This document shows positions 1-9,006 of a DNA stretch of 64,000 nt, piece by piece (the stretch's first letter is position 1; each line of letters starts with the position of its first letter). Source of the stretch: Rhodobacteraceae bacterium EL53. Lineage in GTDB: Bacteria; Pseudomonadota; Alphaproteobacteria; Rhodobacterales; Rhodobacteraceae. Both the position numbers and the translations under genes were made by a program. The stretch covers positions 464,725-528,724 of the forward strand of contig OMPR01000013.1 of the NCBI GenBank assembly GCA_900313015.1. The letters are read 5' to 3'. Below the pieces are notes generated by a model, which was not told the origin of the DNA, searched no databases, and saw nothing but the letters and a program-made list of their open reading frames with translations.

Positions 1-1181
1 TCTATACGCCAGTGTACGACCCGGAATATGAGCGGATCGCAGAATGGTTGGCAGGAAATGGTGACCGCCCTGAGATAGAGGGCCTTACTGACGAGGCATT
101 AGATCGCGCTGCCGCCTTTTACGAAGGCAATAAGTCGATCCCGGGTGCACTCGCGATTGCCGGTCTGAGGGGGTCAGATTTCATCACAGGGTGGAAACGG
201 CGGGACGAGCCGTTGGATATCGGTTTTGTAGATGAATCGTCGATGCTGGATGACCGCCAGTTTGATGATCTGAAAGAGATTTTCCCGACCCTTGTTGTGT
301 TCGGAGATCCTGCTCAGCTGGCGCCGGTGAACCAGTCTGGATCAATGGTCTTTGATGACCTAGAGCCACCGCGTAAAATCGAGCTCAAGCGTATCCATCG
401 GCAAGAGGCAGATAACCCGATTCTGGATTTGGCCCATGCACTTGCTGATCCTCAATTGGAGTTCCATCACTTCGAGAGGATGATTGAAGACACGGCCAAG
501 CGTGACGACCGTGTCGTTTGGGGGCAAAGGGTAGAGGTCGACCTCATGGCGCGCAGTCCGGTCTTGGTTTGGCGCAACGCGACTCGTATTCGATTGATCA
601 ACGCCTTTCGCTCTGTTCACGGCGCACCAGCCGAAGAGCTGCTAGAAGGGGAACCCTTGATCTGTGACGGTATCGAATTGCCACTCAAGCATCGCAAGAA
701 AAGGTTGGATCTAGAAGCCCGCGGCCTGATCAAAGGGGCACAAGTGGTCTATTTAGGACCGGGGCGCAAACCCGGGTTTTCTCGCTTGCATGTCATGGGC
801 GCCGAAGATCCGCAGGTCAGCGCGGCCTCGATCGTCAAAATCGAAATGCCCGACGAAGAAGAACCCTTTATTCCCTTTGCTGCGCGCATGGGGGCGACCT
901 TTTTGCATGGCGCCGCGGTGACAATTCACAAGGCGCAGGGCTCTCAATGGAATACGGTGCAGGTCTTTGCCCCGGATATCTATGTAGCGGCCAAAATGGG
1001 GCGCGTAGAGGCGGGGCAGCCGCTGTGGAAACGGTTAGCCTATGTTGCAATCACGCGTGCACAAGAGCGGCTTATTTGGGTCGTGCGCAATCGCTTGTCC
1101 AAACCAACATATGGCTTGCAGGTTGATGATTTGAAGCAAGCCCCAGCCGCCGTGTTGACGTTGGAAGGAGAACAGGCATGA
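1..1181 (+). CDS. RecD/UvrD-like ATP-dependent DNA helicase, 5' end missing
   Basis: The open frame runs in from the left edge, with in-frame codons upstream of the first GTG at 12, so the gene starts outside the window. The visible 390 or so residues carry a Walker B-like FVDESSML motif near residue 75, a GDPAQLAPV helicase motif III near residue 100, and a UvrD-type C-terminal segment with VTIHKAQGSQW and YVAITRAQERL motifs. These are the motifs of superfamily 1B (RecD2-like) helicases that unwind DNA with ATP. The Walker A loop must lie upstream. The stop overlaps the next start as ATGA, suggesting translational coupling. Family assignment is firm; the precise repair or recombination role is not. 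Confidence 0.85.
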   Translation, partial: YTPVYDPEYERIAEWLAGNGDRPEIEGLTDEALDRAAAFYEGNKSIPGALAIAGLRGSDFITGWKRRDEPLDIGFVDESSMLDDRQFDDLKEIFPTLVVFGDPAQLAPVNQSGSMVFDDLEPPRKIELKRIHRQEADNPILDLAHALADPQLEFHHFERMIEDTAKRDDRVVWGQRVEVDLMARSPVLVWRNATRIRLINAFRSVHGAPAEELLEGEPLICDGIELPLKHRKKRLDLEARGLIKGAQVVYLGPGRKPGFSRLHVMGAEDPQVSAASIVKIEMPDEEEPFIPFAARMGATFLHGAAVTIHKAQGSQWNTVQVFAPDIYVAAKMGRVEAGQPLWKRLAYVAITRAQERLIWVVRNRLSKPTYGLQVDDLKQAPAAVLTLEGEQA

Positions 1182-1906
1182 AAAGCATCATTGTGACTGG
1201 TGCCAGTTCCGGTATCGGGCGCGCAACGGCCGAGTTGTTCCTGAAAGAGGGATGGGTCGTCGGCTTGTTGGCACGCCGCCAAAAGGTGTTGGAAGATATC
1301 GCCGTAGGCCATTCTAGGGCCGTGCCCTTGGTTGCTGACGTTACAGATCCAGAGGCGGTCACCAATGCGTTCTCATTGTTTCAGAGCCATGCAGGCCATC
1401 TGGATGTTTTGTTTAATAACGCGGGGATCTTTGCCCCGGGTGGAACGATTGATGAAATCGCGCTGGATGATTGGTTTCAGACCGTCAATGTGAATCTGAA
1501 TGGTATGTTTCTGTCGGCCCGCGCTGCGTTTGGCATTATGCGGCGACAGACGCCTCAGGGCGGACGGATCATCAATAACGGCTCAATCGCGGCCCATGTG
1601 CCTCGCCCAAGCTCAATACACTATACCACAACCAAACACGCCATAACTGGCCTGACACGCAGCCTGTCGTTGGACGGTCGCCCCTTCAATGTCGCATGTG
1701 GGCAGATTGATATTGGGAATGCACGCACGCCAATGGTCGAAGGATTAAACGCTTCCGCCATTGCGCAAGGCGAAGAGCCGCAGCCGTCGATGGCGGTTGA
1801 GGATGCCGCGCGGTCCGTTCTTCACATGGCAAACCTACCGCTTGAGGCGAACGTGCAATTCATGACCGTTATGGCGACAACTATGCCGTATATCGGGCGG
1901 GGTTAG
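1178..1906 (+). CDS. SDR family oxidoreductase
   Basis: A 242-residue classical short-chain dehydrogenase/reductase. The NAD(P)-binding motif TGASSGIG is at residues 7-14, NNAG at 80-83, a candidate catalytic Ser at 136 and the YxxxK active site at Tyr149/Lys153. Such enzymes reduce or oxidise a carbonyl/alcohol with NAD(P)H; the substrate cannot be read from the sequence. The ATG overlaps the helicase stop (ATGA), so the two genes are probably translated from one message although no functional link is obvious. The length is normal for the family. Confidence 0.9.
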   Translation: MKSIIVTGASSGIGRATAELFLKEGWVVGLLARRQKVLEDIAVGHSRAVPLVADVTDPEAVTNAFSLFQSHAGHLDVLFNNAGIFAPGGTIDEIALDDWFQTVNVNLNGMFLSARAAFGIMRRQTPQGGRIINNGSIAAHVPRPSSIHYTTTKHAITGLTRSLSLDGRPFNVACGQIDIGNARTPMVEGLNASAIAQGEEPQPSMAVEDAARSVLHMANLPLEANVQFMTVMATTMPYIGRG

Positions 1907-1924
1907 ACCCCACCCAAATCAATC

Positions 1925-2689
1925 TTAGTTGCGGCGCAGCGCGCTGAAGACCGCAGAAGCACCCCAGCCCGCAAAAATGGCGATGGCGAGAGACATCAGG
2001 CCATACCAAATAGGCTGCTGGCGAGACATGTTAAACAGGATGCGTTCCAGCCCGACCTTGCGCACATCAATTGTCGTTTCATAGTTCGACACAATCTTGC
2101 CGTTCCGAGTGAGGAAAATGCGAGTCAGGTAGTCGCCCTCGGTCAGATCTGCGGGCATGTCGATGCGGGTGCGAAACAGGGTTTGCTGATCCAGTGCAAC
2201 TTGCCCTTCGAGCAATTGGTACAGGTTCTTTTCTTGGCGGATCCGAATGACAGCTTCGGTAAAGCGACCCGCATCGGTGATTTCTGCAGGGGCCCCAACT
2301 GAACGAATGGCCCGGTCAATTGTCACTTTTTCGCGCAGATCTTCGGTCTCGCTCAGGACCTGAGCGATGGGACCCGTGGTTGCAACCGCGTAAAAACTGG
2401 GCGCGGAATCGACTTCCAGTGCTTCAGTGTTGACCCAAATACCAAACTTTTTCTCTTTGCTGCGCACAACAACTGGTTCGGATGGGCCGGCGATGGTCAT
2501 CACCACCTCCAGGGGTTCAGCGGTGTTGATCGCTTCTTCGCGCTTTACCGCCCCAAAAATGAGGATCTCAGAGCCATCAAAGCTTGTCGTAATGGCAACG
2601 TTATCCTTGCTAAGGCCCAGCACAACTTCTTCACTCTGGGCTGCAACGGGCGCGGTGAGCATCATAAGTGCACAAATCAAACGGCGCAT
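1925..2689 (-). CDS. TIGR02186-type exported membrane-anchored protein
   Basis: A 254-residue protein with an N-terminal signal peptide ending near AQSEE (about residue 20) and one C-terminal membrane helix (about residues 226-250) followed by a short basic tail, so most of it should face the periplasm. It resembles the uncharacterised family TIGR02186, which as I recall is found beside TauE/SafE-type exporters in alphaproteobacteria. That is the arrangement here: the start lies two bases after the stop of the upstream tauE-like gene, implying one transcript. A role as periplasmic partner of the exporter is inference from context only. Confidence 0.7.
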   Translation of the reverse strand: MRRLICALMMLTAPVAAQSEEVVLGLSKDNVAITTSFDGSEILIFGAVKREEAINTAEPLEVVMTIAGPSEPVVVRSKEKKFGIWVNTEALEVDSAPSFYAVATTGPIAQVLSETEDLREKVTIDRAIRSVGAPAEITDAGRFTEAVIRIRQEKNLYQLLEGQVALDQQTLFRTRIDMPADLTEGDYLTRIFLTRNGKIVSNYETTIDVRKVGLERILFNMSRQQPIWYGLMSLAIAIFAGWGASAVFSALRRN

Positions 2690-2691
2690 GA

Positions 2692-3615
2692 TCAGTGTCC
2701 CCCAGCGGCGCCAAGCGAATAGAGCTCGGCGGGTTGCAACAACAGATCAAGGGCAAGTTTGCCGCAGACGGCGAGGACCATCAGGGCCAATAGAACGCGC
2801 AATTGCTCGGCCTTAAGTTTGACACCAATTCTAGTGCCGATCTGAGCGCCAATAACGCCGCCGACAAGCAACAGCACAGCCAGAACCACATCGACTGTAA
2901 AGTTCGTGGTGGCGTGCAACATGGTAGTGAACGCGGTGACAAAAATGATCTGGAACAGCGATGTCCCAACAACCACTTTGGTCGGCATGCCCAGGATGTA
3001 GATCATTGCCGGCACCATCACAAAACCGCCGCCGACACCCATAATCGCGGCCAATACACCAACGACAAGTCCAACGATGATTGGTGGCAGGACCGAGATG
3101 TACAAGCCCGAGGTGCGAAAGCGCATTTTGAATGGCAGGGCGTGTACCCAGTTGCGCTGACGCCGCTTTGCAGGGGCGCCACCAGCCGCTCCGCGTGACT
3201 TGCGAATGGCGTTGACGCTTTCGATGAACATAAGTCCACCGATGACACCAAGGAAGCCAACATAGCAAAGTTTAACCAGCAGATCGACCTGGCCCAGGCT
3301 TTTCAAGTGGTTAAAGACGACAACACCAAGGGCGGCCCCGGCGAGACCGCCGATAAGAAGGACAAATCCCATCCTGAAATCAACGGTTTTTCGTCGAAAA
3401 TGCGCAAGCACACCGGAAAACGAAGATGCAACAATCTGGTTGGCTTCGGTGGCAACAGCGACAGCGGGCGGAATGCCGATGAAGAACAGGAGGGGCGTCA
3501 TAAGAAACCCTCCGCCGACACCAAACATGCCCGAAAGGATCCCGACCAACCCGCCAAGTCCTAATAAAAGGAACGCATTGACGGAGACTTCAGCTATGGG
3601 GAGGTAAATTTGCAT
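2692..3615 (-). CDS. Sulfite exporter TauE/SafE family permease
   Basis: A 307-residue polytopic membrane protein with the two-half architecture of the TSUP (TauE/SafE) family. Each half carries the glycine-rich signature, GMFGVGGGFLMTPLL near residue 30 and AIMGVGGGFVMVPAM near residue 190. Family members move sulfite, sulfoacetate or other organosulfur anions across the inner membrane; the substrate here is unknown. A charged loop rich in Arg, Lys and Gly (about residues 137-155) separates the halves. It is followed almost without a gap by the TIGR02186 protein. Confidence 0.88.
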   Translation of the reverse strand: MQIYLPIAEVSVNAFLLLGLGGLVGILSGMFGVGGGFLMTPLLFFIGIPPAVAVATEANQIVASSFSGVLAHFRRKTVDFRMGFVLLIGGLAGAALGVVVFNHLKSLGQVDLLVKLCYVGFLGVIGGLMFIESVNAIRKSRGAAGGAPAKRRQRNWVHALPFKMRFRTSGLYISVLPPIIVGLVVGVLAAIMGVGGGFVMVPAMIYILGMPTKVVVGTSLFQIIFVTAFTTMLHATTNFTVDVVLAVLLLVGGVIGAQIGTRIGVKLKAEQLRVLLALMVLAVCGKLALDLLLQPAELYSLGAAGGH

Positions 3616-3706
3616 AGTCTCTGTTAGACCGTAGCGGCACCCAAAATCAACTCTGGATGCCGCTCTGCAGAAATCAGGACTGACTTCTGGGTCTAAACTG
3701 GACTTA

Positions 3707-4675
3707 TTATCGTTCTTTCACGTAGGGATCGCCGCCTGCGCGTGGTGGAATTGCCTTGCCGACAAAGCCTGCAAGGATCACCACGGTCAGGATATAAGGC
3801 AGCGCATCCATCACCTGCACGGGAATCACCACGCCACCCAGATCAATATTCTGGAACCGCAACGCGACGGCCTGCAACAAGCCAAACAGCAGGCAGGCCC
3901 ACATGGCCTGCCACGGGCGCCATTTGGCAAAGATCAATGCCGCAAGTGCGATGAAGCCACGCCCAGCTGTCATGTCTTTGACAAAACCCGCTTGCAACGC
4001 AGTGGCCAGATAAGCCCCGGCAATGCCACAGAGCAGTCCACAGATCGCTACCGCAGCATAGCGCAGCCCAACGACGGAAACGCCAGCTGTGTCGACAGCT
4101 GCCGGATTTTCGCCAACGGCGCGCAACCGCAGCCCAAACCGGGTTCGATACAAGATCCACCATGTTGCGGGGACGGCCAGAAAGGCAAAATAGACCAAGA
4201 TCGAATGCCCAGATAGCAGTTCCGAATAAATCGGCCCCAATGCGGGCACCTCGGCCAGGCTGTCAGCAAACGGAAGGGTGATCGCGTTAAAACGCCCTCC
4301 ACCCATCAACGACGGCGTTCTGCCGCCTTGCTGAAACCAGTCTTGCGCGATCAGGACAGTTAAACCCGCCGCCAAAAAGTTGATCGCAACGCCTGAGATC
4401 AATTGATTGCCCCTAAAGGTGATCGAGGCCAACCCGTGCAGTCCGCTCAGAGCCAATGAGGACGCGATTCCTGCGAGCAGGCCCAGCCAGACCGACCCTG
4501 TCACAGCGGCGACCGCGGCTGAGAAAAATGCCGCCATCAACATCTTGCCCTCAAGGCCGATATCAAAGATGCCCGCTCGCTCGGAATAGAGACCAGCTAG
4601 ACAGGCAAGCAGCAGTGGGGTTGCAAGGCGTACGGTGCTGTCCAGCACTTGGATTAGGGTCAGGAAATCCATCAT
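3707..4675 (-). CDS. Nucleoside-type ABC transporter permease (second permease)
   Basis: A 322-residue inner-membrane permease of the branched-chain amino acid/ribose type, closest to the permeases paired with BMP-family receptors (YufQ/NupQ-like). About eight to ten hydrophobic segments are visible, and the conserved RAVGENPAAVDTAGV loop, presumed to contact the ATPase, lies near residue 190. Its start overlaps the stop of the preceding permease gene as ATGA. It is the last gene of a four-gene run (receptor, ATPase, two permeases), so it probably forms the heterodimeric channel of a purine-nucleoside or similar importer. Confidence 0.88.
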   Translation of the reverse strand: MMDFLTLIQVLDSTVRLATPLLLACLAGLYSERAGIFDIGLEGKMLMAAFFSAAVAAVTGSVWLGLLAGIASSLALSGLHGLASITFRGNQLISGVAINFLAAGLTVLIAQDWFQQGGRTPSLMGGGRFNAITLPFADSLAEVPALGPIYSELLSGHSILVYFAFLAVPATWWILYRTRFGLRLRAVGENPAAVDTAGVSVVGLRYAAVAICGLLCGIAGAYLATALQAGFVKDMTAGRGFIALAALIFAKWRPWQAMWACLLFGLLQAVALRFQNIDLGGVVIPVQVMDALPYILTVVILAGFVGKAIPPRAGGDPYVKER

Positions 4676-5766
4676 GCTTTTCCTTTCCGCAGCGCCAGAA
4701 AGATTTTTTCAAGCGGCATTCGAACCATATTGTCCAGCGCACCTGTGAACAGGATGACCAAGGCTTGGATCACAACGATCAACTCACGTGGGATCTTGGT
4801 CCACAGAGCCAGTTCGGCGCCCCCTTGGTACAGAAATCCAAACAAAAGCGCGGCCAGAAATACACCAAACGGATGATTGCGCCCCATCAGCGCCACAGCG
4901 ATTCCAATAAATCCAGCGCCCTCGGTCGAGTTCAGAACCAACCGCTCTGCTTCACCCATCACGTTATTGGTCGCCATCATTCCGGCCAAAGCACCAGAAA
5001 TCAGCATCGCAACGACGATGATTTTGACAGAGGAGATACCAGCGTAGCGTGCCGCGGGTTCTGATTTGCCAAAAGCACGAATTTCATAGCCCAGGGACGT
5101 GCGCCAGATCAGGGCCCAGATCACCACACAGGCACCGATCGCAACCAACAAGCTCACGTTTGCAGGCGCTGCTTTGGAAAAGCTGATACCGATTGGGGCC
5201 AACAACTCGTGCAGGTTGGGCAGGTGCACCGCCTCTGGGAACCGTGCTGATGCAGGGTCCATAGACCCTTTGGGCCGGAGCACATTGACCAATACATAGT
5301 TGAGCACGGCTGCTGCGATAAAGTTGAACATGATCGTCGTGATCACGATATGGCTGCCGCGTTTAGCTTGCAGATATGCTGGTATAAGGGCCCAGGCCGC
5401 GCCGAACAAACCTGCTCCAAGGGCGGCAAAGATCAACGCCAAAGACCAATGTGGCCACGGGATCAGCAAACAGATCAGTGCGACCCCCAAGCCACCCAAC
5501 ATGGCTTGGCCTTCACCACCGATGTTGAACAATCCGGCATGGGCGGCGACGGCGACGGCTAAGCCCGTGAACATAAAGTTGGTGGCATAATAGAGGGTAT
5601 AGCCCCATCCATACGTGGACCCCAAAGCGCCAGAGACCATCAATTTGACGGCAGCAATCGGGTCTTCTCCGATGGCTAGAATCACAAGCGCGGATAAGGC
5701 GGCGGCCAGAATAAGGCTGATCACTGGGATCAGGATTACATCGGCCCATTTGGGCATTTTTTCCAT
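4672..5766 (-). CDS. Nucleoside-type ABC transporter permease (first permease)
   Basis: A 364-residue permease (YufP/NupP-like) with an N-terminal helix and a core of roughly nine further membrane segments. The EIRAFGKSEPAARYAGI cytoplasmic loop near residue 235 matches the ATPase-contact loop of its partner permease. The gene begins three bases after the ATPase stop and overlaps the next permease by four bases, so three genes are probably translated as a unit. With the BMP receptor upstream, the substrate class is most likely nucleosides or purine-like compounds, by family analogy. Confidence 0.88.
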   Translation of the reverse strand: MEKMPKWADVILIPVISLILAAALSALVILAIGEDPIAAVKLMVSGALGSTYGWGYTLYYATNFMFTGLAVAVAAHAGLFNIGGEGQAMLGGLGVALICLLIPWPHWSLALIFAALGAGLFGAAWALIPAYLQAKRGSHIVITTIMFNFIAAAVLNYVLVNVLRPKGSMDPASARFPEAVHLPNLHELLAPIGISFSKAAPANVSLLVAIGACVVIWALIWRTSLGYEIRAFGKSEPAARYAGISSVKIIVVAMLISGALAGMMATNNVMGEAERLVLNSTEGAGFIGIAVALMGRNHPFGVFLAALLFGFLYQGGAELALWTKIPRELIVVIQALVILFTGALDNMVRMPLEKIFLALRKGKA

Positions 5767-5769
5767 GGC

Positions 5770-7299
5770 TTAGGCGACCTCCCCGGTAACTCCGGCCATC
5801 ATCAAGCCTAGCTCTTTTTCGTTCGTTTCTTGGGGCAATCGTTCGCCCATGATATGTCCATCAAACATCACCGCGATCCGATCCGAGAGTGAAAATATCT
5901 CCTCCAATTCGACCGAAACCAATAGGATGGCTTTGCCTTGATCCCTCAGGGCGACGATTTGCTTGTGGATGAATTCAATGGCGCCAATGTCGACACCACG
6001 TGTCGGTTGCCCCACGAGCAGCAGATTTGGATTGCGCTCAATTTCACGGGCCACCACGATCTTTTGCTGGTTCCCGCCTGAGAAGTTCTTGGCGGCAAGC
6101 CAACCATCTGCCGGGCGCACATCGAATTTCTCGATTTTTCGTTCGGTGTCGGCCCGCAGGGCTGCGTTGTTCATGAACAGACCGTTCCGATAAGCCGGGT
6201 CATGATGATAGCCAAAGGCGACGTTTTCCCAAGCGTGAAAATCCATGATCAGACCTTCGCGCTGGCGGTCTTCGGGGACGTGGGCCACGTGTTGGGCCCG
6301 CCGCGCTTGTCCATCCGATCCCGGACCGCTCAGCGCCAGAGGCTCGCCATTTAGCTTGATCAGCCCTGCGCCAGTGCGCATGCCACCCAGAACTTCAAGC
6401 AATTCGGATTGCCCATTGCCTGCAACGCCCGCAATGCCAACGATTTCGCCCGCATTTACCGTCAGGTCGATGCCTTTGACGCGTTCTACACCTTGTTCAT
6501 CAACAACCCTTAGGTTTTCGATTTCAAGCACGGGCTTGCCGGGTTTTGCCGGAACTTTGTCGACCTGCAACAGAACCTTACGACCCACCATCAGCTCTGC
6601 CAGATGCTGGGGGCTGGTTTCAGCAGTCTTGACCGTCGCAGTCATCTGGCCGCGCCGCATGACAGAAACGGTATCAGTGGCTTCCATGATCTCACGCAGT
6701 TTGTGCGTGATCAGGATGATCGTTTTACCCTCTTCGCGCAGTCGATGCAGGATGCGGAACAACTGGTCGGCCTCGGCGGGGGTCAAAACGCCGGTGGGTT
6801 CGTCAAGGATTAGAATATCAGCCTGACGATACAAAGCCTTTAGAATCTCAACACGCTGCTGCATGCCAACACCGATTTGATCGATTTGGGCATCAGGGTC
6901 CACGTTGAGCTCGTATTCTTTGGCTAGCTCTTTCAGGATCTTTCGGGCCTTGCCAAGGGATGGCTTGAGCAATGCACCATCTTCTGCACCCAGTATGATA
7001 TTTTCCAGGACTGTAAAGTTTTCAACCAGCTTGAAATGCTGAAACACCATCCCGATACCCGCAGTGATGGCCGCTTGGCTGTCAGGTATTTCGGTTTTGG
7101 TGCCGTTGATCCAGATCTCACCTTTATCGGCTTTGTAGAAACCGTAAAGGATACTCATCAGCGTGGATTTGCCCGCGCCGTTTTCACCGATGATCCCATG
7201 GATGGTCCCGGGGGCGACGCTGATAGAGATGTCTTTGTTTGCTTGTACTGGCCCAAAGGATTTGGAAATCCCTTTAAGCTCAATTGCGGGGATGGTCAT
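5770..7299 (-). CDS. ABC transporter ATP-binding protein, dual-cassette (nucleoside/BMP type)
   Basis: A 509-residue protein with two ATP-binding cassettes in tandem, as in sugar and nucleoside importers (YufO/RbsA type). The first cassette has Walker A GENGAGKST near residue 38 and Walker B LILDEPTGVL near residue 165. The second has the degenerate loop GVAGNGQSELL near residue 295 and NFSGGNQQK followed by LLLVGQPTRGVD near residues 410-440. A single second-cassette site with altered residues is usual in this family. It energises the two permeases downstream. A 132-base gap containing a strong hairpin separates it from the receptor gene. Confidence 0.92.
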   Translation of the reverse strand: MTIPAIELKGISKSFGPVQANKDISISVAPGTIHGIIGENGAGKSTLMSILYGFYKADKGEIWINGTKTEIPDSQAAITAGIGMVFQHFKLVENFTVLENIILGAEDGALLKPSLGKARKILKELAKEYELNVDPDAQIDQIGVGMQQRVEILKALYRQADILILDEPTGVLTPAEADQLFRILHRLREEGKTIILITHKLREIMEATDTVSVMRRGQMTATVKTAETSPQHLAELMVGRKVLLQVDKVPAKPGKPVLEIENLRVVDEQGVERVKGIDLTVNAGEIVGIAGVAGNGQSELLEVLGGMRTGAGLIKLNGEPLALSGPGSDGQARRAQHVAHVPEDRQREGLIMDFHAWENVAFGYHHDPAYRNGLFMNNAALRADTERKIEKFDVRPADGWLAAKNFSGGNQQKIVVAREIERNPNLLLVGQPTRGVDIGAIEFIHKQIVALRDQGKAILLVSVELEEIFSLSDRIAVMFDGHIMGERLPQETNEKELGLMMAGVTGEVA

Positions 7300-7390
7300 G
7301 TTTAGTCCTCAATAACCGAGAGGGGCGTATCAGCTTGTTTGAAATCTGCCAATAGTTGGTCCAACAGGCTGACGAAAATGCGCAGGTAGT

Positions 7391-7422
7391 GTGCAAGGAC
7401 GCCCTTTGGGGCGCCCTTGCAC
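7391..7422 (-). terminator. Hairpin between receptor and ATPase genes
   Basis: A 13-base stem (7391-7403 pairing with 7410-7422, one G-U pair on the transcript) lies just after the receptor stop, with no U-tract behind it. In other ABC operons such intercistronic hairpins protect the receptor part of the mRNA or cause partial termination, giving more receptor than transporter. That role is inferred here. Confidence 0.5.
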
Positions 7423-7432
7423 AGGGATTAAA

Positions 7433-8431
7433 TCAGAACTTCACCGCTGGGCAGCTATCGTTTTCATAGTAGCTGACAACTTTCAGATCACCGCTGATGA
7501 TTTTTTCACGCGCCGCGTCAACTGCCGCTTTCATGTCGGCCGAAACCAATGCAGCGTTGTTGTCGTCTAGAGCGTAGCCAACACCGTCTTCTGCCAGACC
7601 CATCGTGAATACACCTGTTTCCACCTCTGTGCCTGCCTTCATGGCGTCATAGACCGCGACATCAACACGCTTGAGCATCGAAGTCAGAACTTTGCCCGGG
7701 TGCAGGTGGTTCTGGTTGCTGTCAACGCCGATGGACAGGATGCCTTCGTCAGCGGCGGTTTGCAAAACGCCAACGCCCGTGCCGCCCGCCGCAGCAAAGA
7801 CAACATCAGCGCCTTGGCTGATCTGTGCTTTTGTCAGCTCAGAGCCCTTTACCGGGTCATTCCACGCCGCAGGGGTCGTGCCTGTCATGTTCGCAACGAT
7901 ATTGATGTCAGGATTGACCGCTTTGGCACCTTGCGCATAGCCACAGCCAAAATGGCGGATCAGAGGGATGTCCATGCCGCCAACAAAGCCGACTGTACCG
8001 GATTTCGAAGCCGCAGCAGCCATCATGCCGACCAGGTAAGACCCTTCGTGCTCAGCAAAGGCGATTTGGCGAATGTTGGGTGTGTCCAACCAGTTCACGT
8101 CCACCGCGACAAATTTTGTGTCCGGATAATCTGGCGCAACGGCGCTGAGCGGATCAGCCATCGCAAAACCCATGGTGATCACGGGGTTGGCACCAGCTTC
8201 GGCAAAACGGCGCAGCGCCTGTTCGCGCTGTGCTTCGGATTGCAGTTCAATCTCGCGGAAGGTGCCGCCGGTTTCTTCGGCCCAACGTGTGGCGCCGCCA
8301 AATGCCGCTTCGTTAAACGATTTGTCGAATTTCCCACCCAGATCAAAGATCAGCGCGGGTTCGGCCAGAGCAGCACCAGCTGTCAGTGCAATAGAGGCTG
8401 CGGCACCCATCAGGGATTTCATGAGGGTCAT
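7433..8431 (-). CDS. BMP family ABC transporter substrate-binding protein
   Basis: The preferred start is the ATG at 8431, preceded by GGGAGACGAC and giving a 332-residue protein that opens with a signal peptide (MTLMKSLMGAAAS to about residue 23). An upstream in-frame ATG at 8473 would add 14 residues before the signal and has no comparable ribosome site. The mature part has the Bmp/Med fold signatures, FDLGGKFDKSFNEAAF at its N terminus and a GVDSNQNHLHPGKV segment near residue 245. It is the periplasmic receptor of the importer encoded directly downstream. Nucleoside binding is likely by family; no lipobox Cys is apparent. Confidence 0.9.
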   Translation of the reverse strand: MTLMKSLMGAAASIALTAGAALAEPALIFDLGGKFDKSFNEAAFGGATRWAEETGGTFREIELQSEAQREQALRRFAEAGANPVITMGFAMADPLSAVAPDYPDTKFVAVDVNWLDTPNIRQIAFAEHEGSYLVGMMAAAASKSGTVGFVGGMDIPLIRHFGCGYAQGAKAVNPDINIVANMTGTTPAAWNDPVKGSELTKAQISQGADVVFAAAGGTGVGVLQTAADEGILSIGVDSNQNHLHPGKVLTSMLKRVDVAVYDAMKAGTEVETGVFTMGLAEDGVGYALDDNNAALVSADMKAAVDAAREKIISGDLKVVSYYENDSCPAVKF

Positions 8432-8592
8432 TGTCGTCTCCCATAGATTTTTTATATTGGCCCGGCCGTCCAAAGGGGTATACCATCATAGATACGGGCA
8501 GAGCAGTTTAGATGCTGGCAATTAAGGCCGGAGCCAGTGCAAAGCGTCAACCGCTTTTTTGACCGAATGGTCTGAGTTTTCCAAGTTTGCCC

Positions 8593-9006
8593 TTAGGGTA
8601 ACCTACGTTCCAAGACAATTGCGTCCACTGGGTCAGCGCCCTGACGCTGATAGTAGCCGCGCCGTTGACCGCACGGCGTGTATCCTTGGTTTTCATAAAA
8701 GGCGATGGCTGCAGGATTATCCGCAGCAACTTCAAGGAACGCCCGAGTCGCCCCTCGCTTCACAGCTTCACCCTGCCAGATGTCCATACAGTGACGCGCC
8801 AAGCCTTTGCGTTGATGTGCCGGTTGTGTCGCGATGGTCAAAAGTTCAGCTTCGCCTGCAATTGTCTGCACCAAGGCAAAGCATCGGGAATCACCGCAAG
8901 CGAACGTGAATGCATTGGCCAGAAGATCTGCGAACTCTTCTGCGCTCCAAGGGCGGGATTGGTCAAAGGCGGCCGCGTGACAGGCCGCCATGTCCTCTGG
9001 TGTCAT
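8593..9006 (-). CDS. rimI: GNAT acetyltransferase, RimI-like
   Basis: A 137-residue GNAT-fold N-acetyltransferase. The acetyl-CoA-binding segment is recognisable as QPAHQRKGLARHC (about residues 72-84), followed by the ANPAAIAFYENQGY pattern typical of RimI. RimI acetylates the N-terminal alanine of ribosomal protein S18. The start overlaps the tsaB stop (ATGA), and the nfu-tsaB-rimI order is one I associate with this bacterial group. The RimI label relies on this context; the fold alone would only support a generic acetyltransferase. Confidence 0.8.
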   Translation of the reverse strand: MTPEDMAACHAAAFDQSRPWSAEEFADLLANAFTFACGDSRCFALVQTIAGEAELLTIATQPAHQRKGLARHCMDIWQGEAVKRGATRAFLEVAADNPAAIAFYENQGYTPCGQRRGYYQRQGADPVDAIVLERRLP

